Assembly: GCF_900155475.1 (NCBI RefSeq)
Contig: NZ_FXAM01000001.1
Location: 1,103,501-1,167,500 of the forward strand
Direction of reading: 5' to 3'
DNA length: 64,000 nt
Source: Methylomagnum ishizawai
GTDB taxonomy: Bacteria; Pseudomonadota; Gammaproteobacteria; Methylococcales; Methylococcaceae
Each line of letters begins with the position of its first letter. Position 1 is the first letter of the stretch. The position numbers and the translations under genes are program-made. This document shows, piece after piece, positions 8,861-16,888 of the stretch. The notes under the pieces are model-generated. The model was not told the origin of the DNA. It worked only from the letters and a program-made list of their open reading frames with translations, and ran no database searches.

Positions 8861-9394
8861 ATGGCTGAACTCGAATCCCAACAAAATAGTATCAGGGAAG
8901 CGCCTAAACACTATGGCGTGGAACAGGAGCCCACCGCCGTCCCAGGGCCGGAACTGGCGGTGGACGCCGAATTCATCGAGCGTATGAGGGCTTGCGCCGA
9001 CTTGGTGGGTAGTGTCAATGCGCTGGCCCGCAAGTCCGGGCTATCGCAATCCGGGATACGCCGCTACTTTACCGGCGGCGACCCGACCCGGCGGGTGTTG
9101 ATCGCCATCGCCGAGGCGGCCGGGGTCAATGTGTTGTGGCTGGTCAGTGGCGAAGGGACGATGCTGAGGGAGTCCCCGGCGGGGTCGGTCGCTCTGGGCG
9201 AGACCTTGGCCCTGGCACCCGAGATATTGCAGCTCAGCCTCGAGACCATCGAGGAAGCCCTGCTGAAATCGGGCCGCAAGATGTCCCCGGCCAAGAAGGC
9301 GGAATTGGCGATGGCGGTTTATGAACTCTACCGCCGCGGCGATGGCCGGATCGACAAGTCGGCGGTGTTGCGCTTGGTGAAATTGGCGACCTGA
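8861..9394 (+). CDS. HTH (XRE/phage-repressor-like) transcriptional regulator
   Basis: A 177-residue protein from the ATG at 8861. A TTG eight codons upstream is possible, but no ribosome binding site separates them. Residues about 40-95 form a lambda-repressor-like helix-turn-helix (LVGSVNALARKSGLSQSGIR, then RVLIAIAEAAGVNVLWLVSG), the layout of Cro/CI-type N-terminal domains where GVNVLWLVSGEG closes the fold. No S24 peptidase or other ligand domain follows; the C-terminal 80 residues are helical (LQLSLETIEEALL, KKAELAMAVYELYRRGDGR), perhaps for dimerisation. It stands alone between two minus-strand genes. The target is unknown; autoregulation at the palindrome 8574-8586 is only a suggestion. 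Confidence 0.75.
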   Translation: MAELESQQNSIREAPKHYGVEQEPTAVPGPELAVDAEFIERMRACADLVGSVNALARKSGLSQSGIRRYFTGGDPTRRVLIAIAEAAGVNVLWLVSGEGTMLRESPAGSVALGETLALAPEILQLSLETIEEALLKSGRKMSPAKKAELAMAVYELYRRGDGRIDKSAVLRLVKLAT

Positions 9395-9473
9395 TTCGGG
9401 CCGCGCACCCCGGCGGTTCGGGGCGGGCCGGAACCCGCCCACGCTGGAGACCTTACACCCAAGCCGGAAATGT

Positions 9474-11597
9474 TTAGGGGCGGTCGCGCTGGGCGAGCAG
9501 GCTGGGCCGTCCCGGCCGCGCCCGTTCCATGAGTTCGTCGGCGGGCATCGGCGGGCCGAAGAAATAGCCCTGGATCAAGTCGCACTGGTGGCGCTTGAGG
9601 AATTCGAACTGGCCGGCGGTTTCCACGCCTTCGGCCACCACCCGGATATCCAGGCTGTGGGCCAGGGCGATGATAGCCCGCACGATGCGGGGATCGGCCT
9701 GCTGGGCGTCGATATCCTGCACGAAGGAGCGGTCGATCTTGAGATAGTCCACCGGGAACAGTTTCAGGTAGCTGAGAGAGGAGTAGCCGGTGCCGAAATC
9801 GTCGATGGACAGCGCCAAGCCCCGGCTTTTCAGGCGGCGCACGGTGTCCACCGCTTGTTGTGGATCGTGCATCATGGTCGATTCGGTGATCTCGAATTCC
9901 AGCCGGGAACGGTCGGTCCCGGTGGCTTCCAAGATGGCGTCGATGCGTTCCAACAGGTTCTTCTGGCGGAATTGATGGGGCGAGAGGTTCACCGCCACCG
10001 CCATGTCCAGCCCGGCGTCGCGCCATTGCGCGATCTGTAGGCATACCGTCCGCAGCAGCCATTCGCCGATTTCCACGATCAGCCCGGATTCCTCCGCCAG
10101 GGGGATGAACTGCCCCGGCGAGACCAGGCCGTGGCCGGGCCTGCGCCAGCGCAGCAGGGCTTCCGCCGCGTAGCAACGGCCACTGTCCACTTCCACCTTG
10201 GGTTGGTAATAGACCTCCAGCTCGCCGCGTTCCAGGGCGTAGCGCAGGCCCGTCTCCAGCGCCAGGTTCTTTTCCCCATCCTTGCGGCGCGGCAGTTCCT
10301 TGTAGAACTGGTATTGGTTGCGCCCGAGTTCCTTGGCCCGGCCCAGGGCGGCGTCGGCCATCTTCAGCAATTGCTCGGGGTCGGCGTGGTCGGTGGGATA
10401 GAGGCTGATGCCGATGCTGGCGGTCACGAACAAGGTGTGGCCGTCGATCACCCAGGCTTCCTTCATGGCCTCGCCGATGGCGGTGGCGGCGGCCCCGGCC
10501 AGGGCCGGATGGGACAATCCCGGCAGGATGAGGGCGAATTCGTCGTCGCCCAGCCGGGCCAGGATATCCTGGTCCCGCAGCGATTGGCGCAGGCGTCCGG
10601 CCACGGCGGCCAGCACCCGGTCGCCGAAGGCGTGGCCCTGGTCGTCGTTGATGTTCTTGAAGCGGTCCAGGTCCAGGTGGAACACCGCGAAACCCTGGTC
10701 GTCCGCCAGGGTTCCGCGCAGCCGCTCCATGAACAGGGCGCGGTTCGGCAATTCGGTCACGGGGTCGAAATAGGCGAGGCGGCGGATGGTTGCCTCGGAC
10801 TGCTTCAACTCGCTGATATCGTGGGACATCACGACATAGTGGATCAACCGGCCCCGCTCGTCCCGGATCGGGGCCACGTATTGCAGGCACCAATAGGGAA
10901 CGCCGTTCTTGTTTTGCTCGCGGACCTCGCCCTCCCAGGTCTCGCCGCGCTTGAGCTTGTCCCACAAGGTCTGCCGCGCCGCCGGATCGACCCGGTCGGG
11001 ATACCAGATCGAAGCCCGGCGTCCCATCATTTCCTGGCGGCCGAAGCCCGAGAGCTTGCTGAAGGCCGGGTTGCAGTATTCGATCAGGCCGTCCCGGTCG
11101 GTGATCAGCACCATGCTCGGGCTATGCTCGACCGCCAGGGAGAGCTTGCGCATCTCGCCGGCGGTTTCCTGGTGTTCTTGCAAGGCGGTTTCCAGGGCTT
11201 GGTTGGTGGCCAGCAGTTGCCTGGAATCGGGCAGGTCCATGAGTCCGGCCAGGACCGGCCGGAGCCGGAGGGCGGCGACCAGGGCGGCCAGGGCGGCCGA
11301 CACCTTCAAGGCCAGGGCCGGTACGCCGTCGACGGGGCCGGGGGTCCATAGGTGCAGCAGGTGGTAGCTGCCGCAGAGCAGGGCGAAACCGCCGAGCAGG
11401 AGGGGCGGTCCGCGGCGGGGGAGGTCGTTGCGGTGGCGGAGGAAGGCCCAGAGCGCGAACGGGATGGCATAGAACGCCAGCGCCAGCAGGCCGTCCGCGA
11501 TCAGGTTCGGCCAAAACAATTGGGGCGGCGGAACGGGCATCTCCAACCGTGCGGGGAAGGGTGGACTCGCAAACAGCGATAACAGCGATTCAATCAT
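9474..11597 (-). CDS. Ethylene-receptor-like membrane domain + PAS + GGDEF + EAL
   Basis: A 707-residue cyclic-di-GMP enzyme. Residues about 28-115 form three hydrophobic helices resembling the ethylene-binding domain of ETR1-type receptors: LIADGLLALAFYAIPFAL (D35, F42, I45-P46) and GGFALLCGSYHLLHLW (C75, H79, the copper-ligand pair of ETR1). A coiled linker and PAS domain (about 150-262) follow. The GGDEF domain (about 270-430) has GDDEF at 350-354 in place of GGDEF, with an RxxD inhibitory site (RDQD, 341-344). The EAL domain (about 445-690) keeps AEALLRW, EITEST, SIDDFGTGYSSL, YLKIDRSF and AEGVET, so phosphodiesterase activity is expected. Sensing ethylene or copper is an inference from residue conservation. 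The start at 11597 has a weak ribosome binding site; an ATG at 11540 is an alternative. Confidence 0.88.
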   Translation of the reverse strand: MIESLLSLFASPPFPARLEMPVPPPQLFWPNLIADGLLALAFYAIPFALWAFLRHRNDLPRRGPPLLLGGFALLCGSYHLLHLWTPGPVDGVPALALKVSAALAALVAALRLRPVLAGLMDLPDSRQLLATNQALETALQEHQETAGEMRKLSLAVEHSPSMVLITDRDGLIEYCNPAFSKLSGFGRQEMMGRRASIWYPDRVDPAARQTLWDKLKRGETWEGEVREQNKNGVPYWCLQYVAPIRDERGRLIHYVVMSHDISELKQSEATIRRLAYFDPVTELPNRALFMERLRGTLADDQGFAVFHLDLDRFKNINDDQGHAFGDRVLAAVAGRLRQSLRDQDILARLGDDEFALILPGLSHPALAGAAATAIGEAMKEAWVIDGHTLFVTASIGISLYPTDHADPEQLLKMADAALGRAKELGRNQYQFYKELPRRKDGEKNLALETGLRYALERGELEVYYQPKVEVDSGRCYAAEALLRWRRPGHGLVSPGQFIPLAEESGLIVEIGEWLLRTVCLQIAQWRDAGLDMAVAVNLSPHQFRQKNLLERIDAILEATGTDRSRLEFEITESTMMHDPQQAVDTVRRLKSRGLALSIDDFGTGYSSLSYLKLFPVDYLKIDRSFVQDIDAQQADPRIVRAIIALAHSLDIRVVAEGVETAGQFEFLKRHQCDLIQGYFFGPPMPADELMERARPGRPSLLAQRDRP

Positions 11598-11904
11598 GGC
11601 GGGCGGTTTGGAAAATAAGGCTGAATAACGCTCCTACCCAGGCCGGCCTTCGGGGTGGGCGAAGGGACCGTATGGGGCAACGGCGGCAGGCTGCGCCGGG
11701 GATGTTATTGGTTGCGATATCCGCTGCCGGATTTACGGGATGTTTTACGTGGAAACATAAGGGTGTTGGGGTAATTTCGGGTTTCGTGTATTCACTATCG
11801 CCGGCCTTGCTGGTGCTTGCCGTCCCGGACGGATGTGGACAAGGCGGGACCAGTCCGGAGCCGGGGGAGCCTGTCCTGCGGCGCGGCGTCATGGGCCGGA
11901 ATCG

Positions 11905-11950
11905 CGCACCAGAGTTGTGCGGTGAATCCCGTGCGCCTTAGCGTGGTGCG
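11905..11950 (+). promoter_or_regulatory. Candidate NtrC enhancer pair upstream of glnK
   Basis: CGCACCAGAGTTGTGCG (11905-11921) has the NtrC layout TGCAC-N7-GTGCA, with the two outer bases changed symmetrically. A weaker second half-site pair, CGCCT-N7-GTGCG, lies at 11934-11950, 29 bases away. Relative to the start predicted from the sigma-54 site, the two centres fall near -128 and -99, similar to the paired enhancer sites of glnA. Found by eye; the second site is doubtful. Confidence 0.45.
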
Positions 11951-11960
11951 TTTTCCCTAG

Positions 11961-12455
<495 letters not shown>

Positions 12456-12489
12456 CAACGCCTGCGGAAATTTAAACAAGGGGACTCCA

Positions 12490-13899
12490 ATGATAAAAAT
12501 ATTCAGTCGCTTGGCCTTGCTCGCGCTCCTGGGTTATGTGGGGATGGTTTCCGCGGAGGAAGCCGCCGCCGTCGCCGCCGTCGCGCCTCCGGCCCCGAAC
12601 AAGGGTGATACCGCGTGGATGATCGTCGCCACCGTCCTGGTCATCCTGATGATCGTGCCGGGCTTGGCGCTGTTCTACGGCGGCATGGTGCGGGCCAAGA
12701 ACATGCTGTCGGTCCTGATGCAGGTGTTCGTGATTTTCTCCCTGATCGGCGTGCTGTGGGCGATTTATGGTTATAGCGTCGCCTTCACCGAGGGCAATGC
12801 CTTCTTTGGCGGCTTCAGCAAGTTGTTCCTGAAGGGCGTGACGCCCGAATCGGCCGCGGCGACCTTCAGCAAGGGCGTGTACGTCCCCGAATTGATCTAT
12901 GTCGCCTTCCAATTGACCTTCGCCGCCATCACCCCGGCCTTGATCGTCGGCGCCTTCGCCGAGCGGGTCAAGTTTTCCGCCGTGTTGATGTTCATGGTGT
13001 TGTGGTTCACCTTTTCCTACCTGCCCATCGCCCACATGGTGTGGTACTGGGCCGGTCCCGACGCCTACACCGACAAGGCGGCGGGCGACGCGGCGGCGGC
13101 CACGGCGGGCTTTTTGTTCCAGAAGGGCGCCTTGGATTTCGCGGGCGGCACCGTGGTACATATCAACGCCGGTATCGCCGGCCTGGTCGGCTGCCTGCTG
13201 ATCGGCAAGCGCATCGGCTATGGCAAGGAATTCATCGCCCCGCATAGCGTGACCATGACCATGATCGGCGCTTCGCTGTTGTGGGTGGGCTGGTTCGGTT
13301 TCAATGTCGGTTCCAACCTGGAGGCCAATGGCGTCGCCGCCCTGGTGTTCGTCAATACCTTGCTCGCCACCGCCGCCGCCACCCTGGCCTGGACCTTCGC
13401 CGAATGGGGCGTGCGTGGCCAGCCCAGCATGTTGGGCGGTGCTTCCGGCGCGGTCGCGGGCTTGGTCGCCATCACCCCGGCCTGCGGTTTCGTGGGTCCG
13501 ATGGGGTCCATCGTGCTGGGCCTCTTGGCGGGCGCGGTATGCTTCTGGTCGGTGACCAAGATGAAGCACATGCTGGGCTATGACGATTCGCTGGACGTGT
13601 TCGGCGTGCATGGCGTGGGCGGCATCCTGGGAGCCTTGGGTACCGGCGTGTTCGCCTCGCCCGACCTGGGCGGCACCGGCGTCTACGATTATGTCGCCAA
13701 CGCCGTCGGCGAGTTCGACATGGTGGCCCAGGTGACCAGCCAGGCCTGGGGCGTCGGCACCGCCATCGTGTGGTCCGGCCTCGTGTCCTTCGTGTCCTAC
13801 AAGATCGTGGACCTGACCATCGGCCTGCGCGTCACCGAGGAAGTGGAGCGCCAGGGCCTCGATATTGTCGAGCATGGCGAAACAGCCTATCACTTGTGA
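12490..13899 (+). CDS. amtB: Ammonium transporter AmtB
   Basis: A 469-residue ammonium channel of the Amt/Rh family. The start at 12490 follows AGGGGACTCCA and opens a signal peptide (MIKIFSRLALLALLGYV, cut near VSAEE), as usual for proteobacterial AmtB. Eleven membrane segments follow, with hallmarks GLALFYGGMVRAKNMLSVLM, the pore His segment GGTVVHINAGIAG, and a second pore His in DVFGVHGVGGILGALGTG. The cytoplasmic C-terminal tail (RVTEEVERQGLDIVEHGETAY) is the conserved region that contacts GlnK. It is co-transcribed with glnK and followed by a strong terminator at 13926. The N-terminus has an Ala-rich linker (AAAVAAVAPPAP) after the signal peptide. Confidence 0.96.
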   Translation: MIKIFSRLALLALLGYVGMVSAEEAAAVAAVAPPAPNKGDTAWMIVATVLVILMIVPGLALFYGGMVRAKNMLSVLMQVFVIFSLIGVLWAIYGYSVAFTEGNAFFGGFSKLFLKGVTPESAAATFSKGVYVPELIYVAFQLTFAAITPALIVGAFAERVKFSAVLMFMVLWFTFSYLPIAHMVWYWAGPDAYTDKAAGDAAAATAGFLFQKGALDFAGGTVVHINAGIAGLVGCLLIGKRIGYGKEFIAPHSVTMTMIGASLLWVGWFGFNVGSNLEANGVAALVFVNTLLATAAATLAWTFAEWGVRGQPSMLGGASGAVAGLVAITPACGFVGPMGSIVLGLLAGAVCFWSVTKMKHMLGYDDSLDVFGVHGVGGILGALGTGVFASPDLGGTGVYDYVANAVGEFDMVAQVTSQAWGVGTAIVWSGLVSFVSYKIVDLTIGLRVTEEVERQGLDIVEHGETAYHL

Positions 13900-13925
13900 T
13901 CCGGGCCGGTTCCAACCCTTCCTGG

Positions 13926-13950
13926 AAAAGGCACCTGCGGGTGCCTTTTT
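13926..13950 (+). terminator. Rho-independent terminator after amtB
   Basis: AAAA-GGCACC-TGCG-GGTGCC-TTTTT: a perfect 6-bp GC stem with a tetraloop, extended by A-T pairs and followed by five T, 26 bases after the amtB stop codon. This is a textbook intrinsic terminator closing the glnK-amtB unit. Confidence 0.88.
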
Positions 13951-14076
13951 CGTGGGCGCGGAAGCTTGCCGGTCCGCGCCGCCGCTGGGGCGGGCTGCTT
14001 ACAATTTTCCCGGTGGATGCGACAATACCCGTCGATAGATGTGGGCATCCGCGCCCCTCAGCCACGGGAGACACCG

Positions 14077-14565
14077 ATGAAAATAGCACCGATACTCGCA
14101 TTGGCCTTGTTCGCCTCGACCGCCGGGGCCGGGGATTTGCCCGACCTTAATATCACCCCCGGTTCCACCGATCCGGAGGTCACCGAGGCCAACCTCAAGG
14201 AATCGATCTGCAAGGTGACCCATTTCACCTGGACCGAGGGCCATATGCCGCCGGCCTCGTTTCTCAACAGCATCGCCCAGCAGGAAATCAAGCAATACGG
14301 CTACACCGACGAGAACGCCAAGCACTACCAGATGGACCATCTGATTCCCCTGTCCCTGGGCGGCAATCCCACCGACCCCAAGAATATCTGGCCGCAGGTC
14401 CTGGTGACCAAATGGTCGGCGCGGCGTAAGGATTTCCTGGAGCAAACCCTGCACGACAAGGTGTGCAAGGGTGAGGTCGGGCTGAAGGTCGCCCAGGAGG
14501 AGATCAGGACCAATTGGATCGAGGCGTATAAGAAGTACATTGGCGACCCGGACAAGCATTCCTGA
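14077..14565 (+). CDS. Secreted HNH-nuclease-like protein
   Basis: A 162-residue protein from the ATG at 14077, preceded by CACGGGAGACACCG. The signal peptide MKIAPILALALFASTAGAG puts it in the periplasm or outside. The only recognisable motif is MDHLIPLSLGGNPTDPKNIW (about residues 88-107), the core of HNH-type proteins (D-H, then a loop, then N-x-W-P). HNH enzymes cut nucleic acids with a single metal ion. A secreted form might serve in DNA scavenging, but activity is not shown here. A weak promoter-like pair (TTACAA 13999, GACAAT 14021, 16-base gap) lies upstream. It is convergent with the glycogen cluster, with only 30 bp between. Confidence 0.72.
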   Translation: MKIAPILALALFASTAGAGDLPDLNITPGSTDPEVTEANLKESICKVTHFTWTEGHMPPASFLNSIAQQEIKQYGYTDENAKHYQMDHLIPLSLGGNPTDPKNIWPQVLVTKWSARRKDFLEQTLHDKVCKGEVGLKVAQEEIRTNWIEAYKKYIGDPDKHS

Positions 14566-14595
14566 GATTCCGGCAGCGGGGTGGAAAGCGCGGGA

Positions 14596-15405
14596 TCAGG
14601 GTCGGCCCGCGTCCAAATCCTCGATCTTGAGAAAGGTACGGTTGTCCTGGCTGCGGGTGGAATAGGTGTGGCCGGTGTAGCCGTGGCTTTCGAGGGTGGT
14701 GGTTTCGGTCTGGCCGCCCAGTTCGATCCACTCGCCCAGCGCGGCTTTGACCTGGGTATGCAAGCCCTGGGTGGCGATGATGCCGCCCTGGTCGCGACTG
14801 GGGCGGTCCGACCAGGGGGAGATATCGATCAGGACCTGCCCGCCCATGAGTTTGGGCGTGACCGAGAAGCCGGTCGTCACCGGGCGGTAGTCGATGCCGC
14901 CATAGCCATATATTGACTGGGTGGGCACCGGCATTTGCGAGCCGGCCTGGATGCTGGCGGCGGCTCCGTCCAGGGTTTGCACCTGCTGGGTGGCTCCCGC
15001 CGCGTCGCGGTTTTCGAGCGAATAGCTGTGGCCACCGAGGCCGATGCCCGTCCCGTCCGGTCCGGTGCGGGCTTGGAGCCCCAGGCCGGTATCGAGCGCG
15101 TCCTTCGTTAGGTTGCTGCCTTGGATCACGGTGATGAGGAGGCGGTGGGGGCTGCGGTCGATCTGGTCGAGCAAGGAGCGGATTTCCCCGACCCGCTCCG
15201 GGCTGGCCTTGAGGATGAGTTGGTTGCGGGCCGGGACCACGGTCTCGAACGGGCCGAGTAAGGGCCGGATCAACTCGGCCAATTCCTCGGCGGGGCGGTG
15301 GTAGACCTCGATGGTGGTGACGACCTCGTTGCCATAGCCCCAGGCGGCGGGTTGGCCCGCCAGGCAGAGCAGCAAATAAATGACGAGGGGTTCCGGGCGG
15401 CGCAT
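14596..15405 (-). CDS. Secretin-like mini-protein (NolW-type N-domain plus partial secretin)
   Basis: A 269-residue exported protein. The signal peptide covers MRRPEPLVIYLLLCLAGQ, with cleavage near AAWGYG. Residues about 28-85 (VTTIEVYHRPAEELAELIRP, then QLILKASPERVGEIRSLLDQ) match the secretin N1/NolW fold that lines the periplasmic vestibule of type II/IV secretins. A later segment (VQTLDGAAASIQAGSQMPVP, TGFSVTPKLMGGQVLIDIS) resembles the start of the secretin homology domain. However, the protein ends at 269 residues, far short of a 450-700-residue secretin, so it probably cannot form a full outer-membrane pore. It begins 10 bp after the glgA stop codon on the same strand, so it is probably co-transcribed with glgB-glgA. 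The link with glycogen is unexplained. Confidence 0.68.
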   Translation of the reverse strand: MRRPEPLVIYLLLCLAGQPAAWGYGNEVVTTIEVYHRPAEELAELIRPLLGPFETVVPARNQLILKASPERVGEIRSLLDQIDRSPHRLLITVIQGSNLTKDALDTGLGLQARTGPDGTGIGLGGHSYSLENRDAAGATQQVQTLDGAAASIQAGSQMPVPTQSIYGYGGIDYRPVTTGFSVTPKLMGGQVLIDISPWSDRPSRDQGGIIATQGLHTQVKAALGEWIELGGQTETTTLESHGYTGHTYSTRSQDNRTFLKIEDLDAGRP

Positions 15406-15415
15406 GGGGGCGGCG

Positions 15416-16888
15416 CTAGGCGGTTCGGAGCAGGCTTCCGGCCTGGGTGCGGTCCTGCAACGCCAATTCGTAAAGCTCCAGATAACGTTGGGCGCTGGCT
15501 TCCCAGGAAAATTCCTTGTTCATTCCGGCCTCTTGCACCCGTCGCCAAGCGGCTTTGTCCTGGAACAGGGCGAGGCCGCGCCGGAGGGCGTGCAGCAACG
15601 CCGCCGGGGTCGGCTCGTCGAACACGATGCCGGTGGCGGTGCCCGCCGCGAGTCGGGCGGGATCGGCGTCCACCACGGTGTCGGCCAGTCCGCCGACCCG
15701 GCGCACCACCGGCACCGCGCCATAGCGCTGGCTGTACATTTGGTTTAGACCGCAAGGCTCGAAGCGTGAGGGCATCAGGAATAGATCGGTGCCCGCTTCC
15801 AGCAGGTGGGCGCTGGATTCGTCGTAGCCCAGCTTGACCGAAATCTTGTCCGGGTAGAGCTTGGCCCAGCGTTGTAGCAGGCGTTCGTAGCGGTCCTCGC
15901 CGCTGCCGACCACCACCAGTTGCAAGGGCAGGCCGACCAGCTTGGGCAAGAGGTCGATGACGAGGTCGATGCCTTTTTGTTGTACCAAGCGCCCGACCCA
16001 GGCCAGCACGGCGATATCGGGATCGGGCGGCAGGCCGAAGCTTTGTTGCAGGGCGGCTTTGTTTTCGGCCCGCTTGGACAGGCCCGCCACATCGAAATGG
16101 GTCGGCAGGAAGGGATCGGTGGCCGGGTTCCAGGCTTCGGCGTCGATGCCGTTGATGATGCCGCTGAGGCGTTCGCGGCGGTGGCTCAGCAAGCCTTCCA
16201 GGCCGCAACCGAATTCGCCGCCCTGGATTTCCTGGGCATAGGTGGGACTGACGGTGCTGATGCGGTCGGCGAAGGCGAGACCGCCCTTGATGAACGACAT
16301 CTGACCGTAGAATTCCAGGGCGTGGGCCGACCAGAAGCGCTGCGGCAGGCGCAATTTCTGGAAGGTCGCGTAGGGGAACACGCCTTGGTAAGCCAGGTTG
16401 TGGATGGTGAACACGGTCGCGGGCCGGCCCGGTTCGTCGCCCAGCAAGACCGGCACCAAACCGCTTTGCCAATCGTTGCCGTGGGCGACCTGGGGCCGCC
16501 AGCCGAGGCCCAGCCGGTCCATGGCGATTTCCGCCGCCACATGGCAGAGCAGGGCGAAACGCTCGGGGTTGTCTTCCCAGGGCTGGCCGTCGGCAGCCAG
16601 ATAGGGATTGCCGGGCCGGGCGAAATAATCGTCATGGGTCAGCAGCCACACCGGCACCTCGGAACCGGGCAATAGCCCTTCCAGGATGGCGATGCCTTTC
16701 TCTTTGTGCAGCAGCTTGGCCGTTTGGAACTCGCCGGCCGCGATGGCCGGTTCGTAGCCCGGCATCAGGATGCGGACATCGTGGCCCAAGGCCCGTAGCG
16801 CGATGGGCAAGCTGCCGGAGACATCGGCCAAGCCGCCGGTTTTGATGAGGGGATAGGCTTCGCTGGTGACGAACAGGATTTTTTTCAT
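15416..16888 (-). CDS. glgA: Glycogen synthase (ADP-glucose, GT5)
   Basis: Transfers glucose from ADP-glucose to the growing alpha-1,4-glucan. The 490 residues match the bacterial norm. The start at 16888 overlaps the glgB stop in an ATGA arrangement, which fixes it; the longer open frame upstream is antisense or out-of-frame glgB. Motifs: [13 protein letters not shown] near the N-terminus (ADP-glucose/acceptor loop), [14 protein letters not shown], the GT-B C-terminal [20 protein letters not shown], and RVGGLADTV with the catalytic glutamate. Translational coupling with glgB, and glgC divergent upstream, complete the classical ADP-glucose glycogen pathway. Confidence 0.96.
   Translation of the reverse strand: MKKILFVTSEAYPLIKTGGLADVSGSLPIALRALGHDVRILMPGYEPAIAAGEFQTAKLLHKEKGIAILEGLLPGSEVPVWLLTHDDYFARPGNPYLAADGQPWEDNPERFALLCHVAAEIAMDRLGLGWRPQVAHGNDWQSGLVPVLLGDEPGRPATVFTIHNLAYQGVFPYATFQKLRLPQRFWSAHALEFYGQMSFIKGGLAFADRISTVSPTYAQEIQGGEFGCGLEGLLSHRRERLSGIINGIDAEAWNPATDPFLPTHFDVAGLSKRAENKAALQQSFGLPPDPDIAVLAWVGRLVQQKGIDLVIDLLPKLVGLPLQLVVVGSGEDRYERLLQRWAKLYPDKISVKLGYDESSAHLLEAGTDLFLMPSRFEPCGLNQMYSQRYGAVPVVRRVGGLADTVVDADPARLAAGTATGIVFDEPTPAALLHALRRGLALFQDKAAWRRVQEAGMNKEFSWEASAQRYLELYELALQDRTQAGSLLRTA

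Noticed and set aside
11741-11757. TGTTTTACGTGGAAACA, resembling the ParB site parS
   Set aside because: It has an extra base relative to the 16-base parS palindrome and a C-to-T change, and no parAB or origin genes are near. Probably chance.
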